Below, piece by piece: positions 1 through 11,230 of a stretch of DNA of 64,000 bases. The position numbers and the translations under genes were made by a program. The notes beneath the pieces were generated by a model. That model saw nothing but the letters and a program-made list of their open reading frames with translations. It was not told the origin of the DNA and made no database searches. Within the stretch, counting starts at the first letter, position 1. Every line of letters begins with the position of its first letter. The DNA is from Mycoplasmopsis columbina (GTDB taxonomy: Bacteria; Bacillota_I; Bacilli_A; Mycoplasmatales; Metamycoplasmataceae), in assembly GCF_900660685.1 (NCBI RefSeq), contig NZ_LR215041.1, positions 248,001-312,000 of the forward strand. The letters are read 5' to 3'.

Positions 1-1
1 A

Positions 2-205
2 GGATATATTATTTTTCTTATTGCTACTTTGGAATTTATTGGAGCGCCTCTCAAAAATAATATTGCAATTGTTTTAAAAAATAACTGAACAACAAGAGAT
101 GAAAATGTATGAAAAATAATTTTTCCCACATTTTATTTATTTATATTTTTAATTATTACTCAATTTATTGCTACTAGAATAGCAAAAACTTTGGATGAGA
201 AATAG
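2..205 (+). CDS. C-terminal end of a membrane protein (partial)
   Basis: The window opens inside a plus-strand reading frame that closes at TAG 203-205. The visible 67 residues contain a hydrophobic segment (around FYLFIFLIITQFIA) near the C terminus, preceded by a polar stretch with two TGA-coded tryptophans, so this is probably the last membrane segment of an integral membrane protein. The start and most of the protein lie upstream, and no family can be assigned from this tail. The next gene begins 10 bases later behind a GAAAGG ribosome binding site, so the two are likely co-transcribed. Confidence 0.55.
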
Positions 206-215
206 AAAGGCTACA

Positions 216-1016
216 ATGGAAAAAATTTTTGAATATCAAAATTTAAAATTAAAGTATTTAGAGCAAAATAATAATCAAAGTAAAAATCTTCTTTACATTC
301 ATGGATTTTCAAGTGATTACAAACATTTTTATCCTTGTTATGAAGAGTTTAGTGATTTTAACTGATATGGCTTGAATATGCCTGCGCACGGAGAAAGTGA
401 AGCAAGAAATGATGTAATGAATCAATTAATTTTCAGAGATATTTTAATTGCTTTTATAAACGAAAAGCAATTGGATAATCTTTACATTGTTGGGCACTCA
501 ATGGGTGGTGCACTTGCGATGATGTTAGTCCCTTTTTTACAAGAAAAAATATCTAAAATTGCTCTTGTTGGTCCCCAAAATCGTTCATCTCTCTCACGTT
601 TAGAAGAATTTAAAGATTGCTTTTATATTTGAAATGCAGAAGATTATAAAAAATTGGTTAATTTATGTTACTTTGATCCGCAAAAAATAGTGTCAAATAA
701 AGAACTGATGATTAAAGTTGATAATTATTTGAAAAACAATAAAGAAAAACTAAAATTAATCTACAAATTAGGTGATAATTTACCAGAATTAAAAAATATG
801 GATCAAATTGATCGTGGTCTCTTGGAATTTAAAAAACCGTTAGCTTTAATTTATGGTGAGGCAGATGGAATTATTGATTTAAATAATATTGCTAAATATT
901 ATAGAAGTTTAAAAAATGACACAAAGGTCTATAAAATAGAGAAATCTGGTCATAGTATTTGAATTGAAAACTATTCAGCTTTTATTGATATTTTAAAACA
1001 ATTTTTTGACGAATAA
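216..1016 (+). CDS. Alpha/beta hydrolase (lysophospholipase/esterase type)
   Basis: A 266-residue cytosolic serine hydrolase. The nucleophile elbow GHSMGG places the catalytic serine at residue 95, the acid is probably Asp217 in YGEADG, and the base is His246 in SGHSIW. The early HGFSSD segment fits the oxyanion-loop HG motif of the fold. The length is normal for the family. The ATG at 216 follows GAAAGG at a good distance. Mollicutes carry several such hydrolases, usually annotated as esterases or lysophospholipases, but the substrate cannot be read from the sequence. Two in-frame TGA codons are tryptophans. The gene ends directly at a hairpin terminator shared with the convergent uvrC operon. 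Confidence 0.85.
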
Positions 1017-1047
1017 AAAAATGCAGTTCTTCAATTGCATTTTTTTA
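1015..1047. terminator. Bidirectional rho-independent terminator
   Basis: An A-rich/T-rich stem built on AATGCA/TGCATT with a 10-base loop is flanked by A-run and T-run sequence on the two sides. It lies exactly between the convergent hydrolase gene and uvrC and can serve both strands. The uvrC stop codon lies inside its T-run. Confidence 0.8.
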
Positions 1048-2763
1048 TTTCAAATATTCTTTATTGTAAATTTTAAGTGCAATATTTTTAGGAATAATTT
1101 TTTCTAATTCTTCTAATGAGGCGTTATAGATGTTACTATAAGTTTTAAAGTGTGCTAATAGTTTATTTTCCATAACGACACCTAAACCTTTAATTGATTG
1201 CAATTTACCTTCAAGAGATGAAATTTTTTGTCTTGTTCTTAGATGTTCTTTAGCAAAGCGATCTACTTCAATTTGAATCTCTGAAAGAAAAGCAAAAAGA
1301 TCTTTTTCAGCAATTTCAACTTCATTTAAATTTAAATCTATTAATGCTCTTGTTCTATGTCTTTCATCCTTAACTAAACCAATTACAGGAAAATTGTAAT
1401 TCTGAAAAGTTAAAATTTTACGTATTTCATTAACCTGTGGCAATCCACCATCGGCAATAATAAGTGAAGGAGTTATATTCTTATCTAAATCTTTTAAATA
1501 CTTAGTAACAGTTTGTTTCATGTATTCAACATCTGCTTGCCGAGTAAGATTAATTTCGTGATTATATTTACGATAAAAATTTTTATTTTTAATTCCATTT
1601 GTATAAACAACAGCAACACCCACGGGATTAGAATTATTTAAATTAGAGTTATCAAAAACAACAATATTTTTTAAATCAATATTTGGTACATATTTGCTCA
1701 GTGAATGTAACATTTTTTCAGCATTATCAATTTTATTTTTAACTTCTAAATGTTTGCTTTTGTAAAAATCATCAAGATTTAAAAAAGCTAAATCAATAAT
1801 TTGCTTATAAATTCCACTTTTTGGATAAATAAGACGATTTGAAATTTCTTCATCATTTAATTCATAATTTGTTAGTTCTTCAGAAACAACAATTTTTTTA
1901 GGAATCAAATTGTCTTGATAATATTTATTCAAAAAAGCTTCCATAGTATGTTTAGTGTCAATTGCAATAGAAATAGTTTGAATGTCCTTATTAATCAAAA
2001 TACCGTAACGATAAAAGAGCATTGCTAAATAAATTACATTATCGACTGTTTTAAAGGCTAAAACATCTATATTTTCAAAATCTTTTAATTCAACAACTTG
2101 ACTTTCATTCAGTTTTGTTAAATAATTCAATGAATCTCTTAAATCTTTTGCAATTTCAAATTGAAATTTTTCTGCAGCATCAAACATTTGTTGTTCTAAA
2201 TTTTTAAGATATTTTTTATTAAAACTTAAAATTTCTTTAATTTTTTTAAACTTTTCTTCTCAAAAAGAAGAGTCTTGATTGACAATTTTTAAACCTTTTT
2301 CAAAAAAGGCTTCTCTTTGTAAAAGTTTTAAAATGGTTGTAGCTCCATAACCATTAGGGAAAGGACCAAAGTGAATTAAATTATTAGTATCTTTAACTTT
2401 GACTTTTCTTGAAAGCGAAATATCAAGTTGATTATTTTTTAATTCAATTTTAATGTAAGGATATTTTTTATCGTCTAAAAGTAATATGTTATATTCGGGA
2501 TTGTATTTATGAATATAGTGTCTTTCTAACAACAAAGCTTCTTTGTTGTTGTGCACAACAAAAACATCAAAATCTGCAATTTCTTGCACTAGTTTTGATG
2601 TTTTGTAAGAATTTTCTGCACCCTCAAAATATTGATGCATTCTTTTTTTTAAATTTTTGGCCTTACCAACATAAATTACATTTCCATTAGAATTTTTTCA
2701 CAAATAAATTCCGGGTTGTGATGTAACGGTGCTAAGTTTTTCTAATATTTCTTCTCTAGTCAT
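1045..2763 (-). CDS. uvrC: Excinuclease ABC subunit C
   Basis: The 572-residue nuclease subunit of nucleotide excision repair, which makes both incisions around a lesion held by UvrB. The N-terminal GIY-YIG nuclease is clear (PGIYLW then YVGKAKNLKKR). It is followed by a UVR domain (about residues 193-208, FDAAEKFQFEIAKDLRDS) that binds UvrB, an RNase H-like endonuclease domain (VVFDNSN and IADGGLPQV), and a short C-terminal helix-hairpin-helix (IKGLGVVMENKLL). The ATG at 2763 lies 1 base after the trxA stop, which indicates translational coupling. It is the last gene of the dnaE-exo-membrane protein-trxA-uvrC operon. Internal TGA codons split the frame under the standard code. Confidence 0.95.
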
Positions 2764-2764
2764 T

Positions 2765-3106
2765 TTAGTCAATATAATCTTCAATAAATTGTGCTAATAA
2801 TTCTTTTGGATAGTATTCATAAACAATTTTTAAAATTTCATTATTTTTATAAAAAACAAAAGCTGGAACTTTTAAGATTTGTCATTTTGAAAATGGATCT
2901 TTATACAAATGTGCTTCTTCTGCATCAATTTCTAAAAATTTAACTTTAGGATTATTGTGATAATCATTAAAAAGCGATTTTACAATAGGTTGCATCATTT
3001 TACAATCGGGACATCATGTGGTGCTAAATTCAATAAAAAATAAAACATTTGTATTTTCTTTTTTACCTATAATTTCATTTAAATCGTCAAATTTAATTTT
3101 TTCCAT
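2765..3106 (-). CDS. trxA: Thioredoxin
   Basis: A 113-residue protein with the thioredoxin fold pattern and the redox motif WCPDC (Cys32, Cys35). The proline is followed by Asp instead of the usual Gly-Pro pair, and the active-site tryptophan is encoded by TGA, so the gene cannot be seen with the standard code. A cis-proline segment KVPAFVFYKN follows at about residue 78. It probably reduces protein disulfides in the cytosol. It sits between a membrane protein gene (8-base gap) and uvrC (1-base gap) in a replication and repair operon. The CPDC centre means it could be a thioredoxin-like protein with a shifted redox potential. Confidence 0.88.
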
Positions 3107-3114
3107 AAACTTCC

Positions 3115-4488
3115 TTATTCAATAATAGGGCTAATTCAATTTTCATCAATTTCTTTGATTTGTTCAGTTATTTTTTCTTCATTATTTAAAATTTCTATTT
3201 CATCATTTTTATCTTTTTCTTGATTAACTTCTATTTCTTGTGTTTCTAGTAAAGTTTTTATTGATTCAATTCTACTTGTGTCATTATTCTTAATTTTAAT
3301 TTCATTTGTTTCAATTAGTTCTTTAATTGACCAATTAACATTATTATTATCTTCTGGTTCAATTTTAACTATTTCTTCTTTTGTGTTTACTTTTTCATCT
3401 AAATGAGAAATTTTTACGTTATTGCTTATTTTGTTTTTAATTTCTACTTGTCCTTTAGATTTTTGATTGATTATTTCAATGTTCAAGTTTTCATTAGTTT
3501 GTTCATTTTGATTTAATCTATTTTCTGATATTTTTGCTTCACTAATAGTTTCTTTATTTTTATTTTCTAATTTTTCAATATCACTTGTTTTTTCTGAATA
3601 TTGAGCAAGTTCTTTTTTTGTAACATAAAAAGAATTATTAATAAAATCTCAGTTTGTTTTTTGAGCCATTCTCTTAATAATTGCAAAATATTCTTTTACA
3701 GCAGAACTATAATAAAAAATACTATTGTGTTTTTTTAGATATTGTTCAATTTCAACTAAATTTTTTCTTTTTTCATTTAAAAATTTGAAAAATGAAAGAG
3801 GTTTAATTGTTATTAATTTAATTATAGAAAAGGCAAATAGGAAAAATATTAAAAGATACATTAAATATGGCGAAAAAGCTAAAGCATATAATAAATTTGC
3901 TATTGTATCAAAAAAAACTCCAGTATTATAAGAAGCATTTGGAAATACTATAGAATAATTATTTTGGTTACTGAATGAATAAATTCATCCTTTGGTAAAG
4001 AGCGATGATACTTCTTTTGCATTATAAAACCATTTATTTTCCATTCTTTGTGAAACTAAAATGGCATGATAAATAAGAGCAGCAATTAAAAGCATACTTC
4101 ATACAAAGATTAAAATATGTTTTTTTAGTAAAAAATAATCTACTCTTATGTATTGTTTGAATCACTGAAAGTAATATTTTTTTAAAGCAAATCCTAATCA
4201 TCTAACAATAAAAGTAAATAACACACCAAAAATTATTAAAATCATTAAATCACCAAAAGCTAAACCAAAAGAATATAAATAAATTTTTCTTAATACATTC
4301 GTTATTGAATTGTTTTGGTCAATTAAATTTTGATATTGAAGCAGAATAAAAGCAACAGAAATAATTAAAAAAGAAATGAATTTTAAAATTTCAAAGGGAA
4401 TATTAAAAGAAACATCACCGACAATATCATTTGGAGCTTTTTTTTCTACTTTTTTTAAATTAAGTTTAAAACGTTTAATCTTTTGCAT
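3115..4488 (-). CDS. Mycoplasma multi-pass membrane protein with charged C-terminal tail
   Basis: A 457-residue protein of unknown function. The N terminus is basic (MQKIKRFKLNLKKVEKK). About four hydrophobic segments follow (near residues 32-48, 68-95, 120-140 and 205-225), with a 50-60 residue loop between the third and fourth. The last 170 residues are hydrophilic, rich in Glu, Lys, Asn and Ile, and look disordered or coiled-coil, with loose repeats such as IKELIETNEIK and IKTLLETQEIE. I do not recognise an enzymatic motif. It may belong to a conserved mollicute membrane family of this layout, but I cannot verify that. It lies between the 5'-3' exonuclease (28-base gap) and trxA (8-base gap). 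Confidence 0.8.
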
Positions 4489-4516
4489 AGTTTAATTTTA
4501 CTTTTTAAATTCAAAA

Positions 4517-5416
4517 TTAATATCTATTAAATATATATTCATAGCACTTGGTTAATTTATGCTCTTTTAATAATTCTTTGCCTTTTTCATTGTTGGTATA
4601 TAAAAAATGTTCATAATTTTTAATATTAGTATCCATATCAACATCTTTGTTTAGAAGCGCTAATTTTTTGCATAGAAAAGCATTATTTTTGTCATTTAAT
4701 AATTTTTCTTTTTGCTTACCTTTTATTTGTTCGATATTTTGATATATATTTTCAAGAGATCCAAATTCATTTAAAAGTTTTACTGCTCCTTTATCTCCGA
4801 TACCATTAACTCCTGTTAAATTATCTGAAGCATCACCAGCAAGTCCTTTAAAATCAGGAATTTGTGATGGTAAAATACCGAAAATAGTTTCAAAATTATC
4901 CAAATTGACTATTCTATAGCCATATTCGTTTTTTGCATTTTGCGCAATTATAGTATTTTCATTAACTAGTTGTAATAGATCTTTATCTTTAGAAAAAATG
5001 ATATTGTTTGTTTCTTTTGTTTTTGCTAAAGTGGCGATTAAATCATCCGCTTCATCTCCAATTTGTTCAAATCATTTTATGTTCAATCCTGTTAATATAT
5101 CTTTAATTAGTGCAAATTGTTCAAAAATAATTTCTGGTGCTTTATTTCTCCCACTTTTATATCCTTCAAATTCATTATGTCTTTTTGTTTTACCATTAGC
5201 ATCAAATGCAATGAATAAATATTTTGGATCAAATGCTTCAATTAATTTTGCTAGGGAAATTAAAAAGACATGAACTCCGTTAACATAAATACCTTTTGGA
5301 GATTTCATTAAATAATTTATATTGTTGGGATTATATGATGCGTAAAAAGATTGAAACATCAATAAATTACCATCAATTAACAAAAAATTTTCTTTCTTGG
5401 CATTGTTTGTTTTCAT
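4517..5416 (-). CDS. 5'-3' exonuclease (PolA N-domain type)
   Basis: A 299-residue stand-alone flap/5'-3' exonuclease, the mycoplasma counterpart of the N-terminal domain of DNA polymerase I, which removes RNA primers and flaps at Okazaki fragments. Metal-binding acidic motifs are visible: LLIDGN near the N terminus, FIAFDANG, GDEADDLIA, IIFSKDKDLLQL and LAGDASDNLTGVNGIGDKGA, the last being the helix-hairpin-helix DNA-binding region. No polymerase domain follows, as is usual in mollicutes. Its ATG overlaps the dnaE stop by one base (TAATG), so it is translationally coupled to dnaE. Confidence 0.92.
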
Positions 5417-8346
5417 TATTTAACCTCTTTTCAATCAATTATTTTAGGTGTTGAATATTTATAATTAATTTTGATAAGAACAATTTTATGTTTTTTTATA
5501 CCCTCAAAATAATTGTAAAAGTTAGGACTAAAGTAAAAAATTATTTCTCGTGAACTATCTTTACATTTTAAATAGTAAAAATCTTTATTTTTTATTTTTC
5601 GCATATCTAAATATTCAACAACAAATCACTCTTCATCTCCGGGAGTTAAATTATTAAGTCTTTTTGGAAAATCTTTTTCGTATTTAGATGTTAAATGAAC
5701 ATTGTATATTGATCCTAATAATTCATTTTCACAGTTCATTTCATACTCTAAATCTTGTTCTTGATCAAAATAAATATTCAATTCTAAATAATTCATTTTG
5801 ACAATTTTTTCTTTAACTTCTGAGTAGGATTTAGCAGTTGAAAATAAATTATATATGTCTTTTACATATTTATCGCAATGCTGAATATATTTGATATGTC
5901 CAAAATCTCTAAAAACATTAGCTCTTGTTAAAGTATCAAGTGCAGCATCCTTTAATCCGGCAAATCTTAATCTTAAGAAAATTTCTACTATGTTGTTTGA
6001 ATATTCACCATTTTCTTCTTTATCTTTTAGTATTTTGTTTATTCCTTCATTTCCAAAACCTTTAATTAAATTAAATGGAAGATATAAATTACTGTTAATA
6101 ATTTGACAATTATTACTTGAATACAAAATGTTAGGAGAATAAACAATAAATCCCATTTCTTTTGCTTCATCTACATATTTTTTAATAGTTTCCTGTGCGC
6201 CTTGTGATGATGAGATAAGAGCATTGTAAAAATAAAGCGGATAATGTTTTTTGTAATATGCCATTTTCATAGTCAAATATGCATAACTTACAGCGTGACT
6301 TTTATTAAAACCATAAAGTCCGAATAATTTTATATTTTCATAAATCTGATTAGCTATATTTACATTCACATTATTTTTTTCTGCACCTTCAACAAAAATT
6401 TTCTGATATGATGCGACTTCATCTTCATGTTTTTTTCCAATTGCTCTTCTTAAAAAATCCGCTTCAATAAATGACATGTTTGCAACTTTTTGAGCAATCT
6501 GCATAATTTGTTCTTGATAAACAATAATTCCAAAAGTGTTTTTTACAATTTCATCATATCTAGGATCAATTGTTAAAACTTTAACATTTTTATTTTTACT
6601 TTCGGCATAGTTATCAATATATTTTTTTGGTCCTGGTCTAAAAAGAGAAATGATTGCATATAAATCATCAAAAGCATCTATTTTTACCTTTTTTACAGTA
6701 CTTTTCATACCATTTGATTCCAACTGAAAAATTCCTTCAGTAAATCCACTATTTAACATTGAAAATGTATCTTTATCATTTATAAGATGAGAATTTTGTT
6801 TAATTAAATTATCAAAATGTAGGTTAGGTTCAATATGCTGCTCAATTTGACTAATTTCTGTTAAAGTTTTTAAACCAAGCAAATCTATTTTTAGAAGGCC
6901 ATAATCTTCAATGTAATTCATTGAGAGTTGAACTTGTTGAAAAATATTATCATTTGACATCATTGATGGAACTAACTTGTTTATAGGCGTTTGAGAAATT
7001 ATTAAACCTGCAGGATGATAGCCTTGTTGACGTGGCAGACCTTCAATTTTAAGAGCAAAATTTAGTAACTCTGGATAATTTTCAATGGCAATTTTAAAAT
7101 GTAAATTATTGATTATTGAGTCTTTTAATGATGCATTTAATTCTAGTGTTTTAGAAATTTTATTTACTTCCACATTATTTATATAGTTAGTTCCTAAAAC
7201 TCTTGCGACATCTCTTATTGCCATTTTTGCACCAATAGTTTGAAAAGTGGAAATTAACGCAGTATTTTCGAAACCATATTTCTCTTTTAAATAGGCAAAT
7301 ACTTCATTTCTTCGGTCATCTTGAATATCAATGTCAATATCTGGTCAGCTTAATCTTCCGGGATTTAAAAAACGTTCAAAAAGTAAACCGTATTTAAGAG
7401 GATTAATTTTGGTAATACCAAGCAAATAAGAAACAAGTGATCCTGCAGCGCTACCTCTACCTGGACCAACAGCAATTTTATTCATTTCTGCTCAATGAAT
7501 CAAATCTTGAATGATTAAAAAGTAATTAGTAAATTTAAAATTTTTAATAATTTCGAATTCATACTTTAATCTTTCTTCTCAATTTTTGTATTCTTTTAAT
7601 TCATCTTGTTTTTTTTCTAAAGCATTGTTAATAAGATTTATAAGATGATTATTTGCTTCTAATTCATTAAAATTATTAAAGTGTGCCAAATCTAATTTTT
7701 TTTCAGGAAAGATAACATTACATTCATCAATAATTTTATGCATTCTTTCAATTATTATTTGTGGAATTTCTAACTCACCAAAATAATCTGGGTAATCATT
7801 TGATGAAACTTCTAAATTTCCAATTTGTTGTAGAATTCTTAAAGCAGAATTATCTTCTTTTTTAATTAATTTATTTTCTCTTAAATAAATACCATTTGAA
7901 TGTTCAAGATCTAAAGAAGGAATAAAATAATTTTTATTTGAGAATAATAATTCCTCTCCTTCTTTTATGAAGTATCCTAAAGTTGGATGATCAAGAATGA
8001 AAATATCATTTGAAAAAGCGAAATCATTTAATGTCAAATTTTGATCTTGACTTTTTAACAAAATTAATTTATTTATTAATTGATAACCCAAATAATTTTT
8101 AGCTAGCAAAATTATTCTATATTTTTTATTTTCTTTTTCATAGTCTAAATCAACACCGATAATGGGTTTAATTTCATTTTTTTGACAAAGTTTTAAAAAC
8201 TCTCCCAAAGCAAATAAATTATTATGATCTGTTAAAGCTACTGCTTTAAGATTATGTTTTTTGCTTTCAGTAACTAATTCTTCAATTCTAATTAAAGAAT
8301 TTAGAAATGAGTATTCAGTAGTGTTGTATAAATGCACTAATTTCAT
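5416..8346 (-). CDS. dnaE: DNA polymerase III alpha subunit, DnaE type
   Basis: A 976-residue C-family replicative polymerase of the short DnaE form. The N-terminal PHP domain is clear ([30 protein letters not shown]). The palm carries the catalytic acidic motif [12 protein letters not shown] around bases 7295-7345. FQLESNGMK and the fingers region ([27 protein letters not shown]) follow, and the C terminus holds a helix-hairpin-helix region. In low-GC Gram-positive relatives DnaE works beside PolC, mainly extending primers on the lagging strand. The start ATG at 8346 has a good AAAGGTGA site. A TAGAAT -10 box on the minus strand (8377-8382) overlaps the -10 box of a divergent small-RNA candidate. 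It is the first gene of the five-gene operon. Confidence 0.95.
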
Positions 8347-8372
8347 ATTTTCACCTTTGATATTTTTTATGT

Positions 8373-8382
8373 TAAAATTCTA
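8373..8382. promoter_or_regulatory. Overlapping divergent -10 elements
   Basis: On the plus strand TGTTAAAAT is an extended -10 (TG, one base, TAAAAT at 8373-8378). On the minus strand the same bases read TAGAAT (8377-8382), placed about 30 bases before the dnaE ATG. The two polymerase sites overlap, so dnaE and the possible small RNA on the plus strand cannot both be initiated at the same moment. Confidence 0.5.
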
Positions 8383-8384
8383 TT

Positions 8385-8440
8385 GAGTCGACATTGAGGT
8401 ATTTTATCCAATGTTTCCAGTCTGAATTTTCAGACTTTTT
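8385..8440 (+). ncRNA. Candidate small RNA (about 55 nt) divergent from dnaE
   Basis: An extended -10 box (TGTTAAAAT) predicts a start near 8385. The transcript would form a first hairpin, ACATTG/CAATGT with a 12-base loop. It would end in a textbook terminator, GTCTGA-ATTT-TCAGAC followed by TTTTTT. No open reading frame fits, and no plus-strand gene upstream needs this terminator. The promoter core (TATGTTAAAATTCTA) is almost the same as the one before the ncRNA at 54851. No known family is recognised. Confidence 0.45.
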
Positions 8441-8657
8441 TAATTACCATATATTTTTATTTAAAATAATAATATATTAATAATGTTATTTATTATTCAA
8501 TGATTTGTAAAATAAATAAAAAAAGAAAAAATTTACGTTTTATATTTTTTTTGCTATAAATATATACGCAAAGTAATTGAAATTTATTTTGTCAAGAGCT
8601 GAAAAAAATATTATTTAGAAAAAAACTAAAAATACTTTTATTGATTTTTTTCTATGC
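8441..8657. other. AT-rich intergenic region before the tRNA cluster
   Basis: About 220 bases of A/T runs with no convincing reading frame or strong hairpin. It only leads into the tRNA promoter. Confidence 0.6.
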
Positions 8658-8663
8658 TATAAT
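8655..8663 (+). promoter_or_regulatory. Promoter of the tRNA cluster
   Basis: TGCTATAAT is a perfect extended -10 element (TATAAT at 8658-8663), 26 bases before the first tRNA. No good -35 box is visible, which fits an extended -10 promoter. Confidence 0.7.
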
Positions 8664-8689
8664 AATCATGCTTTTTATCACATTAGCAT

Positions 8690-8766
8690 GGAGAAGTAGC
8701 TCAGCTTGGTAGAGCGCTTGGTTTGGGACCAAGTGGTCGCAGGTTCAAATCCTGTCTTCTTCACCA
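8690..8766 (+). tRNA. tRNA-Pro (anticodon TGG)
   Basis: Full cloverleaf: acceptor GGAGAAG pairs with CTTCTTC, the anticodon stem CTTGG/CCAAG encloses loop TTTGGGA with anticodon TGG, and the T-loop is GTTCAAATC. CCA is encoded. It is the first gene of an eight-tRNA operon. Confidence 0.95.
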
Positions 8767-8767
8767 T

Positions 8768-8844
8768 GGGGGATTAGCTCATTTGGCTAGAGCACTTGCC
8801 TTGCACGCAAGGGGTGGTGGGTTCGAATCCCATATCCTCCACCA
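8768..8844 (+). tRNA. tRNA-Ala (anticodon TGC)
   Basis: Acceptor GGGGGAT pairs with ATCCTCC. Anticodon stem CTTGC/GCAAG encloses loop CTTGCAC, anticodon TGC. CCA is encoded. It starts one base after the preceding CCA. Confidence 0.95.
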
Positions 8845-8850
8845 TTTTAT

Positions 8851-8927
8851 GGCGTTGTAGCTCAGTTGGTTAGAGCATCCGGTTCATACCCGGAAGGTCA
8901 TGAGTTCGAATCTCATCGACGCTACCA
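8851..8927 (+). tRNA. tRNA-Met, elongator (anticodon CAT)
   Basis: Acceptor GGCGTTG pairs with CGACGCT. Anticodon stem TCCGG/CCGGA encloses loop TTCATAC. The body resembles the elongator methionine tRNA of Firmicutes and lacks initiator features. CCA is encoded. Confidence 0.88.
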
Positions 8928-8959
8928 ATTTATATGGAATTTTGCCTAACTGTTTTTTC

Positions 8960-9035
8960 GGACCTATAGCTCAACGGTTAGAGCAACCGGCTCATAACCG
9001 GTTGGTTACAGGTTCGAATCCTGTTGGGTCCACCA
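8960..9035 (+). tRNA. tRNA-Ile2 (anticodon CAT, lysidine-modified) most likely
   Basis: Acceptor GGACCTA pairs with TGGGTCC. Anticodon stem ACCGG/CCGGT encloses loop CTCATAA. Among the three CAT tRNAs of this cluster this one has the GGACCT start typical of tRNA-Ile(CAT), whose C34 is converted to lysidine by TilS so that it reads AUA. Assignment is by resemblance, and elongator Met is the alternative. Confidence 0.75.
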
Positions 9036-9036
9036 A

Positions 9037-9129
9037 GGGTGATTACCCAAGTCCGGCTGAAGGGAGCAGTCTTGAAAACTGCCAGGGGCTTCACGGCCCG
9101 CGGGGGTTCGAATCCCTCATCACCCGCCA
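9037..9129 (+). tRNA. tRNA-Ser (anticodon TGA)
   Basis: A class II tRNA of 93 bases with a long variable arm. Acceptor GGGTGAT pairs with ATCACCC. Anticodon stem GCAGT/ACTGC encloses loop CTTGAAA, anticodon TGA. CCA is encoded. Confidence 0.93.
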
Positions 9130-9160
9130 TTTGCTTGTAAAAGCGCCAATTTAATCACAT

Positions 9161-9237
9161 CGCGGAGTGGAGAAGTTAGGCATCTCGCAGGGCTCATAAC
9201 CCTGAGGTCGTTGGTTCAAATCCAACCTCCGCCACCA
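9161..9237 (+). tRNA. Initiator tRNA-fMet (anticodon CAT)
   Basis: It starts CGCGGAG and its first base cannot pair (C1 opposite C72), the hallmark of bacterial initiator tRNA recognised by the formyltransferase. The anticodon stem has the initiator GGG/CCC pairs (AGGG/CCCT) around CTCATAA. CCA is encoded. Confidence 0.92.
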
Positions 9238-9240
9238 AAA

Positions 9241-9317
9241 GGTCCAGTGGTAAAGTGGTTTAATACGTCTCCCTGTCACGGAGAAGATCGCGGGTTCGAT
9301 CCCCGTCTGGACCGCCA
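9241..9317 (+). tRNA. tRNA-Asp (anticodon GTC)
   Basis: Acceptor GGTCCAG pairs with CTGGACC. Anticodon stem TCTCC/GGAGA encloses loop CTGTCAC, anticodon GTC. Discriminator G and encoded CCA. Confidence 0.94.
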
Positions 9318-9320
9318 TTT

Positions 9321-9396
9321 GGCTCTGTAGCTCAGTTGGTAGAGCAACGGACTGAAGCTCCGTGTGTCGCTGGTTCGATTCCTGCCGGAGCCACCA
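9321..9396 (+). tRNA. tRNA-Phe (anticodon GAA)
   Basis: Acceptor GGCTCTG pairs with CGGAGCC. Anticodon stem ACGGA/TCCGT encloses loop CTGAAGC, anticodon GAA. CCA is encoded. Last gene of the cluster. Confidence 0.94.
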
Positions 9397-9410
9397 TATC
9401 ATGAAAATGT

Positions 9411-9434
9411 ACTTCGCTTTGTCGAAGTTTTTTT
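9411..9434 (+). terminator. Terminator of the tRNA cluster
   Basis: ACTTCG-CTTTGT-CGAAGT stem followed by a run of seven T, 15 bases after tRNA-Phe. Confidence 0.85.
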
Positions 9435-9459
9435 ATGGCTTTAAATAGTTAGATAAATT

Positions 9460-9488
9460 AAAAGACAATTTTCAAAATTGTCTTTTTT
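9460..9488. terminator. Second hairpin, symmetric terminator-like
   Basis: AAAAGACAATTTT pairs with AAAATTGTCTTTT around a short loop, with T-runs on both strands. No gene lies between this and the preceding terminator, so it may be a back-up terminator or a leftover of a lost gene. Confidence 0.6.
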
Positions 9489-9835
9489 CTTTATTTCTGC
9501 AAACTTTGAATATTTAGATTGACTAATTTGACTATTTGATAGAAAAAAATAGTAAATTTATTAAAACAAAAAACAAATAAATAGTAAATTTCAATTTTTC
9601 AAAATTGTCAAAAAATACTATAAAAAAATAGAATATTGACAAATTAATTATCACTAAGAATACTGATATTGATTAATAATTTAAAAATAGGAAAAATTAA
9701 ATTTATTATAAAAAGTTGTAAAAACATTGAAAAGTGCAAAAATATAACTTTTTTCATCAAAAAAATAAGTTTTTTTACTGAAAAATAAATTTGAAAAATT
9801 TTTTTCTTTTTTTGAAAAATAGTATAGTAAGAGCA
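9489..9835. other. Gene-poor region upstream of arcA
   Basis: About 350 bases, extremely AT-rich, with no credible reading frame. Near its right end TATAGT (9823-9828) is a plausible -10 element for arcA, preceded by T-rich sequence and no clear -35 box. Confidence 0.5.
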
Positions 9836-9860
9836 GGTAAAGTCACACTAATGCTTTACC
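9836..9860 (+). promoter_or_regulatory. Hairpin in the arcA 5' leader
   Basis: GGTAAAG (9836-9842) pairs perfectly with CTTTACC (9854-9860) around an 11-base loop. It lies at the predicted 5' end of the arcA mRNA, about 40 bases before the start codon, and has no T-run, so it is not a terminator. It could stabilise this abundant transcript or be a regulator site. Confidence 0.5.
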
Positions 9861-9901
9861 TTTGAAACAAAATTATTATCTTATCTTACAAGGAGAAATT
9901 C

Positions 9902-11107
<1,206 letters not shown>

Positions 11108-11230
11108 TTTTAGTTATTCATATTTAAATAATTAATACTCTTTAACATTTTTCTTATTAAATTTATCTAACTATAAAAAAGCAACAAAAACAAATTAATT
11201 TTTACAATAGATAATTTTATAAGGAGAAAT

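Noticed and set aside
8900-9402. Two open frames across the tRNA cluster
   Set aside because: They run through several complete tRNA cloverleaves and only exist because tRNA genes are GC-richer and lack stops.
9460-9488. Symmetric hairpin after the tRNA cluster as a small RNA
   Set aside because: No promoter-like box at a suitable distance; best read as a terminator.
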